A DNA stretch of 64,000 nucleotides from Actinomadura coerulea (GTDB lineage: Bacteria > Actinomycetota > Actinomycetes > Streptosporangiales > Streptosporangiaceae). The stretch is taken from NCBI RefSeq assembly GCF_014208105.1, contig NZ_JACHMQ010000001.1:1116001-1180000 (forward strand), in the 5' to 3' direction. Numbering within the stretch: the stretch's first letter is position 1; every line of letters starts with the position of its first letter. The notes below the pieces were generated by a model. That model saw nothing but the letters and a program-made list of their open reading frames with translations. It searched no databases and was not told the DNA's origin. A program made the translations under genes and the position numbers. Below, in pieces: positions 29,227-37,650 of this stretch.

Positions 29227-30075
29227 GTGTCCACCCATCTGCTCGATCCGCCCCGCTCCGCGATTCCCGAAGCGGCGCGGCCCGCGGCCGCCGCCCGTTC
29301 CGGGGCCGTGCTGCTGTCCCTGCTGCGCCGGGCCCGCAAGGTCAGCGGGCTCGTCGTCGTCCTCGCCCTGTGGGAGGCGGGCGCCCGGGCGGGCTGGCTC
29401 GGCAGCACGACCCCGCCGCTCAGCGACGTCGCCGTCCGCGGCTGGGAGATGGCCTCGTCGGGCGAGCTGTTCCAGAACCTCGGGGTCTCGCTGGCGCGGG
29501 TTCTGAAGGGCCTGGCGGTCGGGCTGCCCGCGGGGCTCGTCCTCGGCCTGCTGTCCGGGCTGTTCAGGATCAGCGAGGACGTCATCGACGCCCCGGTCCA
29601 GGCGGTCCGGATGCTTCCGCACCTCGCGCTGGTCCCGCTGTTCATCATCTGGTTCGGGATCGGCGAGACGTCCAAGGTCGGCCTGATCGCGGTCGGCGTC
29701 GTGTTCCCGCTCTACATCAACGTGTTCCACGGCATCCGGGGCGTGGACGAGCGGCTGGTGGAGTCGGCCCGCACCTGCGGGCTCGGCCGCCTCGGCCTCA
29801 TCCGGAAGGTCATCCTGCCCGGGGCGCTCCCGCAGATCCTCGTCGGCCTGCGCCTGTCGCTCGGCGTCGCCTGGCTGACGCTCGTCGTCGTGGAGCAGTC
29901 CGCGACGGCCAGCGGCATCGGCTTCGTCATCAACCAGGCCACCCAGTTCCTGCAGATGGAGACGGTCTTCCTGGTGCTCGTGGTGTACGCGCTGCTCGGC
30001 GTGTCGACGGACCTGCTGGTGCGGCTCGTCGAGCGGCGCGCCCTGGCGTGGCGGAGGGGGCTGGTGGCGCGATGA
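29227..30075 (+). CDS. ABC transporter permease, SsuC/NrtB/TauC family
   Basis: 282 residues, about six membrane helices, with the binding-protein-dependent permease loop (VESARTCGLGRLGLIRKVILPG...) that docks on the ATPase. The family imports sulfonates, taurine, nitrate or similar anions; the Cys leader and AprAB-like neighbours favour a sulfur compound. GTG 29227 follows GGAGG by six bases. Its stop overlaps the ATPase start by ATGA. Confidence 0.85.
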   Translation: MSTHLLDPPRSAIPEAARPAAAARSGAVLLSLLRRARKVSGLVVVLALWEAGARAGWLGSTTPPLSDVAVRGWEMASSGELFQNLGVSLARVLKGLAVGLPAGLVLGLLSGLFRISEDVIDAPVQAVRMLPHLALVPLFIIWFGIGETSKVGLIAVGVVFPLYINVFHGIRGVDERLVESARTCGLGRLGLIRKVILPGALPQILVGLRLSLGVAWLTLVVVEQSATASGIGFVINQATQFLQMETVFLVLVVYALLGVSTDLLVRLVERRALAWRRGLVAR

Positions 30076-30890
30076 CGGCGACGGTTGCGGGCGGCGTCCG
30101 CGTCCGCGGGCTGCGGCGGGTGTTCGGCGAGCGCGCCGTCCTGGACGGCGTGGACCTCGACATCGCGCCCGGCGAGTTCGTCGCCCTCCTCGGCGCGAGC
30201 GGCTCCGGGAAGAGCACGATGCTGCGCGCGCTGGCCGGGCTGGACGGCGAGGGGGGCGGCGAGATCGACGTCCCCGGCCGGCGCGCCGTCGTCTACCAGG
30301 AGCACCGTCTGCTGCCCTGGAGCCGGGTGTGGGACAACGTCGTCCTGGGCCTGCGAGGGCGCGACCTGCGCACGCGGGCCGAAGCGGCCCTGGCCGAGGT
30401 CGGGCTGACGGCCCGCGCCGACGCGTGGCCGCTCACCCTGTCCGGCGGCGAGTCCCAGCGCGTCGCGCTGGCGCGGGCGCTGGTGCGGACGCCCGACCTG
30501 CTCCTGCTCGACGAGCCGTTCGGGGCCCTGGACGCGCTCACCAGGCTCAACGCCCAGGCGCTCGTCGCCGACCTGTGGGCCGAGCACCGGCCGGCGGTGC
30601 TGCTGGTCACCCACGACGTCGAGGAGGCGCTCCTGCTCGCCGACCGCGCGCTGCTGCTCGCGGACGGCCGGATCGCGCGGGAGTACGCCGTGGACCTTCC
30701 CCGGCCGCGGTCGCTGGACGATCCGAGGTTCATCGCGCTGCGGCGCGACCTGCTCGACGGGCTCGGAGTGCGAACCGTCCTCCAGCCCCCACCCGCCGCC
30801 ATTCAACCGACGAGCTCCGCTCGACGGACCGTCCTCCAGCCCCCGCCCACCGCCATTCAACCGACGAGCTCCGCTCGACGGACCGTCTGA
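30072..30890 (+). CDS. ABC transporter ATP-binding protein, SsuB/TauB family, with duplicated C-terminal tail
   Basis: 272 residues. Walker A GASGSGKST, Q-loop VVYQEHRLLPW (the SsuB/NrtD-type Q-loop), signature LSGGESQ and Walker B LLLLDEPFGALD followed by the switch His in LVTHDVEEA. It energises the SsuC-like permease. The last 38 residues are two copies of an 18-residue unit (RTVLQPPPAAIQPTSSAR) caused by a 54-base tandem duplication; this tail is absent from ordinary SsuB proteins and is probably disordered. ATG 30072 overlaps the permease stop. Confidence 0.87.
   Translation: MTATVAGGVRVRGLRRVFGERAVLDGVDLDIAPGEFVALLGASGSGKSTMLRALAGLDGEGGGEIDVPGRRAVVYQEHRLLPWSRVWDNVVLGLRGRDLRTRAEAALAEVGLTARADAWPLTLSGGESQRVALARALVRTPDLLLLDEPFGALDALTRLNAQALVADLWAEHRPAVLLVTHDVEEALLLADRALLLADGRIAREYAVDLPRPRSLDDPRFIALRRDLLDGLGVRTVLQPPPAAIQPTSSARRTVLQPPPTAIQPTSSARRTV
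30774..30887 (+). repeat. 54-base tandem repeat, two copies plus 6 bases
   Basis: Copies 30774-30827 and 30828-30881 differ at only two positions; ACCGTC then begins a third copy at 30882. The period is 18 codons, so the frame of the ATPase gene is kept. The near identity points to a recent slippage or insertion event. Confidence 0.9.
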
Positions 30891-30906
30891 CCGCCAAGGA
30901 GGCATC

Positions 30907-32475
30907 ATGACCGACCTGACCGCCGACGTGCTCGTCGCGGGCGGAGGCCCCGCCGGAGCGTGGGCCGCGATCAAGGCGGCGGAGGCCGGCGCCGACGTCG
31001 TCCTCGCAGACAAGGGCTACCTCGGCACGAGCGGCGCGACGGCGTCGGCGGGCACCGGGGTCTGGTACGTCGAGCCGGAGCCGGCTGCCCGGGAGGCGGC
31101 CATGGCCGGGCGCGAGGCGCTCGGCGGGTACCTCGCCGACCGCGGGTGGATGGCCCGCGTCCTCGACCAGACGTACGCGAACATGAACGAACTCGCCGAA
31201 GTCTCCAGGTACCCGTTCCCGGTGGACGGGGACGGCCGCCAGATCCGCCGCGGCCTCCAGGGCCCCGAGTACATGCGGCGGATGCGCGTGCGGGTCCGCC
31301 GGTCGGGGGTGCGGGTCCTCGACCACAGCCCCGTCACCGAGCTGCTCGCGGACGGCGCCGGGGCGGTCGCCGGCGCCGCCGGGTACCGCCTGCGGGACGA
31401 CCGGCCGTTCCGGGTCCGGGCGGGCGCGGTCGTGCTCGCCACCGGCGGGTGCGCCTTCCTCAGCAGGGCGCTGGGCTGCGACGTCAACACCGGGGACGGC
31501 GCCCTGTTCGCGGCGGAGGCGGGCGCGGAGCTGTCCGGCATGGAATTTTCCAACGCCTACGCGATCGCCCCGGCCTTCACGTCCGTGACCAAGACGGCGT
31601 TCTACTCGTTCGCCACCTTCTACCACGCGGACGGGACGGTCCTGGAAGGTGCGGGCAGCCGGCGGGGACGATCGGTGATCGCCCGGACGCTGCTCAGCGA
31701 ACCCGTCCTGTGCCGTATCGACCGGGCCACGCCCGAGGACCAGCGGGCGATGCGGCTGGCGCAGGCGAACTTCTTCCTGCCGTTCGACCGGCAGGGCATC
31801 GACCCGTTCACCGACCTGTTCCCCGTCACCCTGCTCGCCGAGGGGACCGTCCGCGGCACCGGCGGAATCCGGATCACCGGCGCCGACTGCTCCACCACGG
31901 TGCCCGGCCTGTACGCGGCGGGGGACGCCGCCACCCGCGAGCTGATCTGCGGCGGCTTCACCGGCGGCGGGAGCCACAACGCCGCGTGGGCGATGTCGTC
32001 CGGCACCTGGGCCGGGCAGGGCGCGGCCCGGTACGCCGCCGGACTGGGCGGACGGGCCGGAGCGCGGACCGTGCACGCCCTCGGCGAGGCGGGCGTCCGC
32101 CCGGAGGGCCCGGCGGCCGGCGGCCACGCCGACTACGTCGCCGCCGTCCAGGCCGAGGTGCTGCCCTACGACAAGAACCTGCTGCGGCACGGCGGGCGCC
32201 TCGCCCCGGCCCTGGACGTCCTGGACCGGACGTGGCGGGACCTGCGCGGCACGCTCCGCGAGGAGGGCGCCGGGGTCGTCCGGGCGCGGTCGGCCGCGGC
32301 GATGACCGCGCACGCACGCTGGATGTACCGCGCCGCGCTCACCCGCACCGAGACGCGGGGCATGCACAAGCGCCAGGACCTGCCCGACCAGGACCCGGCG
32401 CAGCACCGCCGGCTCCTCACCGGCGGCCTCGACGAGATCTGGACGCGTCCGGAGACCGGGGCGGTGGCGTCGTGA
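30907..32475 (+). CDS. FAD-dependent oxidoreductase, APS reductase alpha / fumarate reductase flavoprotein-like (copy 1)
   Basis: 522 residues with the N-terminal FAD motif VLVAGGGPAGAWAAIKAA, the adenine/ribose contact VVLADKGY, a glycine-rich TSGATASAGTG loop, ATGG at VVLATGGCAFL, and a C-terminal GLYAAGDAATRELICGG FAD loop. The fold family covers fumarate reductase, L-aspartate oxidase and AprA flavoproteins. The next gene is a two-cluster ferredoxin, as in AprAB pairs. Probable role: redox step in assimilation of the imported sulfur compound; substrate unknown. ATG 30907 follows AAGGAGG. It overlaps the ferredoxin by GTGA. Confidence 0.8.
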   Translation: MTDLTADVLVAGGGPAGAWAAIKAAEAGADVVLADKGYLGTSGATASAGTGVWYVEPEPAAREAAMAGREALGGYLADRGWMARVLDQTYANMNELAEVSRYPFPVDGDGRQIRRGLQGPEYMRRMRVRVRRSGVRVLDHSPVTELLADGAGAVAGAAGYRLRDDRPFRVRAGAVVLATGGCAFLSRALGCDVNTGDGALFAAEAGAELSGMEFSNAYAIAPAFTSVTKTAFYSFATFYHADGTVLEGAGSRRGRSVIARTLLSEPVLCRIDRATPEDQRAMRLAQANFFLPFDRQGIDPFTDLFPVTLLAEGTVRGTGGIRITGADCSTTVPGLYAAGDAATRELICGGFTGGGSHNAAWAMSSGTWAGQGAARYAAGLGGRAGARTVHALGEAGVRPEGPAAGGHADYVAAVQAEVLPYDKNLLRHGGRLAPALDVLDRTWRDLRGTLREEGAGVVRARSAAAMTAHARWMYRAALTRTETRGMHKRQDLPDQDPAQHRRLLTGGLDEIWTRPETGAVAS

Positions 32476-32816
32476 TCGAGATCGTCTCGCGGGGGCGGTG
32501 CATCGCCTGCGACAAGTGCGTGGACGTGTGCCCGACGAACGTCTTCGACCGCGGCGCCGACGGCGTCCCGGTCATCGCCCGGCAGAGCGACTGCCAGACC
32601 TGCTTCATGTGCGAGGCGTACTGCCCGGTCGACGCCCTGTTCGTCGACCCGCGCTCGCACGCGCTGCCGGAGCCCCCGGACGAGGCGGCGCTCGCCGCGG
32701 ACGGGACGCTCGGCGCCTACCGGGCGCAGATCGGCTGGGGCCGCGGACGCACGCCCGGCGCCGGCCGCGCGATCGGCCCGTCGCTGAACCCGGCGGGCGC
32801 CCCCCTCACCTCCTGA
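32472..32816 (+). CDS. Ferredoxin with two [4Fe-4S] sites, AprB-like (copy 1)
   Basis: 114 residues. Two cluster motifs, CIACDKCVDVCP and CQTCFMCEAYCP, give eight Cys for two [4Fe-4S] clusters. The C-terminal extension (about 60-114), including IGWGRGRTPG, is not part of a plain ferredoxin and is shared with the second copy at 35367, so it probably docks on the flavoprotein. GTG 32472 overlaps the flavoprotein stop. Confidence 0.85.
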   Translation: MIEIVSRGRCIACDKCVDVCPTNVFDRGADGVPVIARQSDCQTCFMCEAYCPVDALFVDPRSHALPEPPDEAALAADGTLGAYRAQIGWGRGRTPGAGRAIGPSLNPAGAPLTS

Positions 32817-32851
32817 CCCTGACCCGACAAACCCCCATGAAAGGCAACGAC

Positions 32852-33823
32852 GTGAGATTCCCCCGAGTTCTGGCCGCCGGCCTCCTCGTCCTCGCCGCGA
32901 CGGCGTGCGGCTCCTCCGAGGCCGACAGCGGCTCCGGAACGCTCCGGATCGGAGTGATCGGGGCGGGGGCCGGCAACAAGCTGACCCGCGCCGTCGGGTT
33001 CCTCGACCAGCGCGGCGGGCTGCTGCCGGAGCTGAGGGCCGCCGGCATCACCAAGATCAAGGTCGCGACGTTCCCGAACGGTCCCGACCTGAACCAGGCC
33101 CTCGCCGGCGGCTCCCTCGACATCGGCCAGTACGGGGACACCCCCGCCCTGATCGGCCGGGGGCAGGGCCTGCCGACCCGGCTGCTGTCGCTCAACTCCG
33201 TCCGGCTGGACGCCGCGATCGTCGCCGGGAAGGACGGCGGGCCCGCGTCCCTCAAGGACCTGGAGGGCAAGCGGATCGGCGTCCAGACCGGCTCCTACAT
33301 CCACCGCTACCTGCTCGGCGCGCTGGAGCAGGCCGGGGTGAGGCCGAAGGAGATCATCCACATGTACACGCCGGCGATCATCGCGGCGCTGGAGAAGAAC
33401 TCGATCGACGCGGGCGGCCTGGTCTCCGCCGACCAGGTCGCGCAGGAGCAGAAGGGCTTCACGTCGATCGACATCGCGTCCCGGGACCATCCGGACCTGC
33501 TCGGCACGTCCGTCACCGTCGTGACGGAGAAGTACCTGGCGGGACACAAGGACATCGTGCGGGTGTGGCAGAAGGCCGAGACCGAGGCCGCGCGGGCCGC
33601 CAAGGCCGACTGGCCCGGCTACACCGCGTACGTGGCCAGGACCGGCGGATACGCCGCCGACATCTCGATCAAGACGACGCTGAAGGACCAGCTGCCCGAC
33701 GAGCCCTTCCCGGCGGAGGGGCTGAAGCTGCTCGAAGGGACCAAGGCGTTCCTCGTCCAGCAGGCGCTCGTCAAGAAGGACTACACGCTCGACTCCTGGC
33801 TGGCGCCCGGGGCCAGGCCGTGA
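32852..33823 (+). CDS. ABC transporter substrate-binding lipoprotein, SsuA/NrtA-like
   Basis: 323 residues. A lipoprotein signal ends LAATAC, with the lipidated Cys near residue 19, followed by a periplasmic-binding-protein-2 fold (LRIGVIGAGAGNKLTRAVGF, GGSLDIGQYGDTPALIGRG, LEGKRIGVQTGSYIHRYL). The YGDTPALIG region is typical of aliphatic sulfonate/nitrate binding proteins. I chose GTG 32852 because GAAAGG lies seven bases upstream; ATG 32837 has no ribosome site. The gene sits between the two flavoprotein/ferredoxin pairs, and its stop overlaps the second flavoprotein start. Confidence 0.87.
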   Translation: MRFPRVLAAGLLVLAATACGSSEADSGSGTLRIGVIGAGAGNKLTRAVGFLDQRGGLLPELRAAGITKIKVATFPNGPDLNQALAGGSLDIGQYGDTPALIGRGQGLPTRLLSLNSVRLDAAIVAGKDGGPASLKDLEGKRIGVQTGSYIHRYLLGALEQAGVRPKEIIHMYTPAIIAALEKNSIDAGGLVSADQVAQEQKGFTSIDIASRDHPDLLGTSVTVVTEKYLAGHKDIVRVWQKAETEAARAAKADWPGYTAYVARTGGYAADISIKTTLKDQLPDEPFPAEGLKLLEGTKAFLVQQALVKKDYTLDSWLAPGARP

Positions 33824-35370
33824 ACCGGCCGGACACCGACGTCCTCGTCCTCGGCGGCGGGCCCGCCGCGGCGTGGGCGGCCCTCGCCGCGGCCGGCGCC
33901 GGGGCCAGGGTCGTCCTCGCGGACAAGGGCTACTGCGGCACCAGCGGGCCGACCGCGTCGGGCGGCAACAACCTCTGGTACGTCCCGCCGGACGCGGAGG
34001 CGCGGGCGCGCGCGGTCGGCGAGCGCTTCGAGCAGGGCGGACGGCTCGCCGACCGCCGCACCATGGCGCGCGTCCTGGACGAGACGTACCGCCGGGTCGA
34101 CGACCTCGCCTCCTTCGGATACCCGTTCCCCGTCGACGAGGACGGGGTCGAGCGGCGGGCCAGCCTCCAGGGGCCCGAGTACATGAAGCGGATGCGGCGC
34201 CGGGTGCACAGATCGGGCGTGACGATCCTCGACCACCACCCCGCTCTGCGGCTGCTCGTCGACGACTGGGGCGTCGCGGCCGGCGCGGCCGGCATCGCCC
34301 GCCAGAAGGGCGGGGAGACCTGGACCGTCCGCGCGGGCGCGGTGGTCCTCGCCACCGGCGGCTGCGCGTTCCTGTCCGGCGCGTTCGGTACCAACGTCGA
34401 CACCGGAGACGGGCACCTGATGGCCGCCGAGCTGGGCGCGGAGCTGTCGGGCATGGAGTTCTCCAGCGCCTACGCGTTCTCCCCGGCGCACGGTTCGCAC
34501 ACCAAGGGCCTGATGATGCAGTTCGCGACGTACTACACCGAACAGGGCGTCCCGATCGACGTGCCGGATCCGCTCGGCGCCAGGGTCCGCGTCGCGGAGC
34601 GGCTTGCGGCGGGGGAGAAGGTCTACGCGCGACTGGACAAGGCGCCCCCGCGGCTCCACGAGGCGATGCGGCACGCGCAGCCGAACTACTTCCTGCCACT
34701 GGACAAGGCGGGGATCGACCCTTTCCGCGACCGGTACGAGCTGCGCATGGTGCTGGAGGGCACGGTCCGCGGGACGGGCGGCCTGCGGATCACCGGCGAC
34801 GACTGCGCGACGACCGTCCCCGGCCTGTACGCCGCCGGTGACGTCGCGACGCGGGAGCTGGTGTCCGGCGCGGTCAGCGGGGGCGGTGCCTACAACGGGG
34901 CATGGGCGATCTCATCGGGCACCTGGGCCGGCCGCGGCGCGGCCGGGTTCGCGGTGGGGCGGGCGCGTCCGCACGCCGTCCCCGCCGGGCGCGCCGGCCT
35001 GCGGCCCGGACTGCTCGACGCGGCGACCGTCATCCGGGCAGTGCAGGACGAGATGCTGCCGCTCGACCGCAACCTCTTCCGGACACGGGACGGGCTTCGC
35101 GGCTCCCTGGCCTCCCTCGACGCGCTATGGGAGCGGATCACGTCCCAGGGCATCGCCGGAACCGGCCGCGAACGCCTCCGCGCGAGGTCGGCGGCGGCGA
35201 TGACGGCGCACGCCCGGTGGAGCTACCGCGCCGCTCTGGCCCGTCCCGAGTCCCGGGGCATGCACCGGCTGGAGAACCTTCCGCAACTGCCGCGGTACGA
35301 GCACCGGCGCCTCGTCGGCGGCCTGGACGAGCCATGGACGGCCGTCGAGCCCGAGGAGGCGCCGGCATGA
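33820..35370 (+). CDS. FAD-dependent oxidoreductase, APS reductase alpha-like (copy 2)
   Basis: 516 residues, clearly paralogous to the protein at 30907-32475: VLVLGGGPAAAWAALAAA, VVLADKGYCGTSGPTASGG, LQGPEYMKRMRRRVHRSG, VVLATGGCAFLSG, LSGMEFSSAYAF and GLYAAGDVATRELVSGAVSGGG. The two copies differ most in the middle (around 190-250), the likely substrate region, where copy 2 has PAHGSHTKGLMMQFATYY. GTG 33820 overlaps the binding-protein stop, and the stop overlaps the second ferredoxin. Divergent substrate use by the two copies is inference. Confidence 0.8.
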   Translation: MNRPDTDVLVLGGGPAAAWAALAAAGAGARVVLADKGYCGTSGPTASGGNNLWYVPPDAEARARAVGERFEQGGRLADRRTMARVLDETYRRVDDLASFGYPFPVDEDGVERRASLQGPEYMKRMRRRVHRSGVTILDHHPALRLLVDDWGVAAGAAGIARQKGGETWTVRAGAVVLATGGCAFLSGAFGTNVDTGDGHLMAAELGAELSGMEFSSAYAFSPAHGSHTKGLMMQFATYYTEQGVPIDVPDPLGARVRVAERLAAGEKVYARLDKAPPRLHEAMRHAQPNYFLPLDKAGIDPFRDRYELRMVLEGTVRGTGGLRITGDDCATTVPGLYAAGDVATRELVSGAVSGGGAYNGAWAISSGTWAGRGAAGFAVGRARPHAVPAGRAGLRPGLLDAATVIRAVQDEMLPLDRNLFRTRDGLRGSLASLDALWERITSQGIAGTGRERLRARSAAAMTAHARWSYRAALARPESRGMHRLENLPQLPRYEHRRLVGGLDEPWTAVEPEEAPA

Positions 35371-35741
35371 TCGAGGTGGTGAGCGCGGCGCGCTGCGTGC
35401 GGTGCGACGTGTGCGTGAAGGTGTGCCCGACGGACGTGTTCGAGCGGGGCCCGGACGGGGTCCCGGTCATCGCCCGGCAGAGCGACTGCCAGACCTGCTT
35501 CATGTGCGAGGCCCACTGCCCGACGGACGCCCTCTACGTCGCGCCGTTCACCGGCCCGGCCCCGGAGGGCTCCCGCCACACCGACGAGGGCGCGTTGGCC
35601 GACGCGTTCGGCGACTACCGGCGCATCGTCGGCTGGGGCGGCGGCCGCACCCCGGGCAGCCGCGTGGACCGCAACCACATCTTCACCGAACGCCTCAGTC
35701 CGTCCTCCCGACCTGCGGGCACGGCCACCAGGGAGGCCTAA
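35367..35741 (+). CDS. Ferredoxin with two [4Fe-4S] sites, AprB-like (copy 2)
   Basis: 124 residues with CVRCDVCVKVCP and CQTCFMCEAHCP. The central block PVIARQSDCQTCFMCEA is identical in copy 1. The C-terminal extension repeats the IVGWGGGRTPG motif. ATG 35367 overlaps the flavoprotein stop. Last gene of the sulfur operon. Confidence 0.85.
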   Translation: MIEVVSAARCVRCDVCVKVCPTDVFERGPDGVPVIARQSDCQTCFMCEAHCPTDALYVAPFTGPAPEGSRHTDEGALADAFGDYRRIVGWGGGRTPGSRVDRNHIFTERLSPSSRPAGTATREA

Positions 35742-35805
35742 CGCGTACGGGCCGCCGCTCGGCCGCGAACCTCCGGGACCGGGGTTCGCGGTCGGCGGCG
35801 ACCTT

Positions 35806-36912
35806 CTAGTGGGCGGCGACAGGATGGTCGTCCTTGGCGAGGGTGAGGAAGAAGTCCCGGACGTCCTCGGCGAACAGCTCGGGCACCTCCATCGCCGCGA
35901 AGTGGCCGCCGCGTTCGAACTCCGACCAGTGCCTGATGTCGTACAGCCGCTCGGCCAGCGGCCGCACCGACTGCGTGATGTCGTGCGGGAGGACGGCCAC
36001 GCCCATGGGCGCCTGGCACGGCTCGGTCCGCCGCGGGGCGTCGTGGTGCAGCCGCGCCGAGGAGGCCGCGGTGGCGGTGAGCCAGTACAGCGAGATGTCG
36101 GTGAGCATCCGGTCGTCGCTGATCTGCGAGCGGGGGTCCGTCCACTCCGCGAAGCGCTCGGCGATCCAGGCCAGCTGGCCGACCGGCGAGTCCGTCAGCG
36201 CGTAGCCGATGGTCTGCGGGGTGAGGGCCTGGAGGGCCTGGAAGGGCGGACGGTTCGCCATCAGCCGCCTGACCTTGTCCAGCCGGGCCTCGTCCGACTC
36301 CGACAGCTCGATGCCGGCGTCCGGGTCCGGGCGGGTCGGCAGGTAGTTGACGTGGACCCCGACGACCCGCTCGGGCTCCACGGTACCGAGCGCCAGCGAG
36401 ACGCCCGACCCGAAGTCGCCGCCCTGCGCGCCGTAGCGCTCGTAGCCGAGGCGGCGCATCAGCTCGGCCCAGGCCCGCGCGATCCTGACGACGTCCCAGC
36501 CGCGCTCGTGGGTCGGGCCGGAGAAGCCGTAGCCGGGGATGGACGGGATCACCAGGTGGAAGTCGCGGGACAGCGGCTCGACCACGTCGAGGAACTCCAG
36601 GAACGAACCGGGCCAGCCGTGGGTGAGGACCAGCGCGAGCGCGTCCGGCCTCGGCGACCGGACGTGGACGAAATGGATGTTCTGCCCCTCGATCTCGGTG
36701 GTGAAGTGCGGGAGCTCGTTGAGTCGCGCCTCGTGCTCGCGCCAGTCGTAGCCGGTGCGCCAGTGCTCGGCCAGTTCCCTGAGCCGCGCCAGCGGGAAGC
36801 CGTAGTCCCACCCGGCGTCGGCGACCTCGTTGGGCCAGCGGGTGCGGGAGAGCCGGTCGGCCAGGTCGTCGAGGTCGGCCTGGGGGACGTCGATGCGGAA
36901 CGGCTTGATCAT
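35806..36912 (-). CDS. Epoxide hydrolase-family alpha/beta hydrolase with EHN domain
   Basis: 368 residues. The N-terminal EHN region (IDVPQADLDDLADRLSRTRWP through YDWREHEARLNELPHF) precedes an alpha/beta hydrolase core: oxyanion HGWPGSFLEF, nucleophile Asp in AQGGDFGSG and the catalytic His in ERGGHFAAME. These are microsomal-type epoxide hydrolases that open epoxides to diols. ATG 36912 has GGGAG seven bases upstream; the frame extends to 36966 without a ribosome site. Two palindromic operator-like sites lie just upstream, so the gene is probably repressor-controlled, but no regulator gene adjoins it. Confidence 0.87.
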   Translation of the reverse strand: MIKPFRIDVPQADLDDLADRLSRTRWPNEVADAGWDYGFPLARLRELAEHWRTGYDWREHEARLNELPHFTTEIEGQNIHFVHVRSPRPDALALVLTHGWPGSFLEFLDVVEPLSRDFHLVIPSIPGYGFSGPTHERGWDVVRIARAWAELMRRLGYERYGAQGGDFGSGVSLALGTVEPERVVGVHVNYLPTRPDPDAGIELSESDEARLDKVRRLMANRPPFQALQALTPQTIGYALTDSPVGQLAWIAERFAEWTDPRSQISDDRMLTDISLYWLTATAASSARLHHDAPRRTEPCQAPMGVAVLPHDITQSVRPLAERLYDIRHWSEFERGGHFAAMEVPELFAEDVRDFFLTLAKDDHPVAAH

Positions 36913-36936
36913 GCTGTGCTCCCGGGTTCGCCATAT

Positions 36937-36996
36937 CGTTGGCGATGCCAACGTTGGTAGACCCAATCGTATCCGAACTCGTTGGTTATGCCAACA
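36937..36996. promoter_or_regulatory. Two palindromic operator-like sites upstream of the epoxide hydrolase gene
   Basis: CGTTGGCGATGCCAACG (36937-36953) and CGTTGGTTATGCCAACA (36980-36996) share the pattern GTTGG-N5-7-CCAAC. Their centres are 43 bases apart, about four helical turns, and both lie 25-85 bases upstream of the start codon. This is the arrangement of TetR/LacI-type cooperative operators. A further half-site AACGTTGG overlaps the right flank of the first. Confidence 0.6.
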
Positions 36997-37143
36997 ATTT
37001 GCGGCGACCCGGCTCCTCCAGATCGAAGAGGGGAGTGGCTCTACCTCGATCGAGACGGTGCGAACCTTTCACGCTCGGGCGCAATCAGACAGACGCGTGT
37101 TTTTTCAGTGTCCGTCCGTTGTCACCTCTTCCCGGAGCTCCCC

Positions 37144-37608
37144 GTGACCAAGACGATCGCGATCCGCCTGGCCGTCAGCGGCCTGCTCCTCATCGGCGCC
37201 GCCGCGTGCGACGGCGACGGCGACAACCCGGCGGCCGGCCCCTCGTCCACGCCCGCATCGGGCACGCCCTCCGCGGGCACCGCACAGGCGGCGACGCCCC
37301 CAGCGGCGCCGCCCACAAGCGCCAAGCCGGCCCCGACGCGGGCCACGCCGTCCGACCCCAAGGTCACCAACAGCAAGCAGATCGTGATGATCGACCCGGA
37401 CGGCAAGCGCTACACGTTCACGACGATGGCGCAGATGGCCGCGGGCATGCGCGTCACCATGGGCGAGAACGCTCCGTCGGACTTCTGTGAGAAGTCCTAC
37501 CGGCAGGGCGTGGAGGGAGGCGGGTCGTTCCCGGCGGGACGCGACGCCTTCCTGGCCGCCTGCCGGGAGGGATGGCGCAAGAGCGAACGCTGGATGCGGC
37601 AGCGGTAG
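37144..37608 (+). CDS. Small secreted lipoprotein of unknown function
   Basis: 154 residues: signal peptide with hydrophobic core AVSGLLLIGAAAC (lipobox Cys near residue 22), a Pro/Ala/Thr/Ser-rich linker (about 30-75), then a small folded region (about 80-154) with QIVMIDPDGKRYTFTTMAQMA, and two conserved-looking Cys in FCEKSYRQG and FLAACREGWRKS that could form a disulfide. GTG 37144 follows GGAG by six bases. I do not recognise the family. Confidence 0.65.
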   Translation: MTKTIAIRLAVSGLLLIGAAACDGDGDNPAAGPSSTPASGTPSAGTAQAATPPAAPPTSAKPAPTRATPSDPKVTNSKQIVMIDPDGKRYTFTTMAQMAAGMRVTMGENAPSDFCEKSYRQGVEGGGSFPAGRDAFLAACREGWRKSERWMRQR

Positions 37609-37650
37609 CGACCGGGCGAGGCGCGGCGGTGTTCCACGAGTTCACGGCCA

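Noticed and set aside
32837..32851. ATG 32837 as the start of the sulfur-binding lipoprotein
   Set aside because: No ribosome site precedes it, while GTG 32852 has GAAAGG at good spacing and gives a compact lipoprotein signal.
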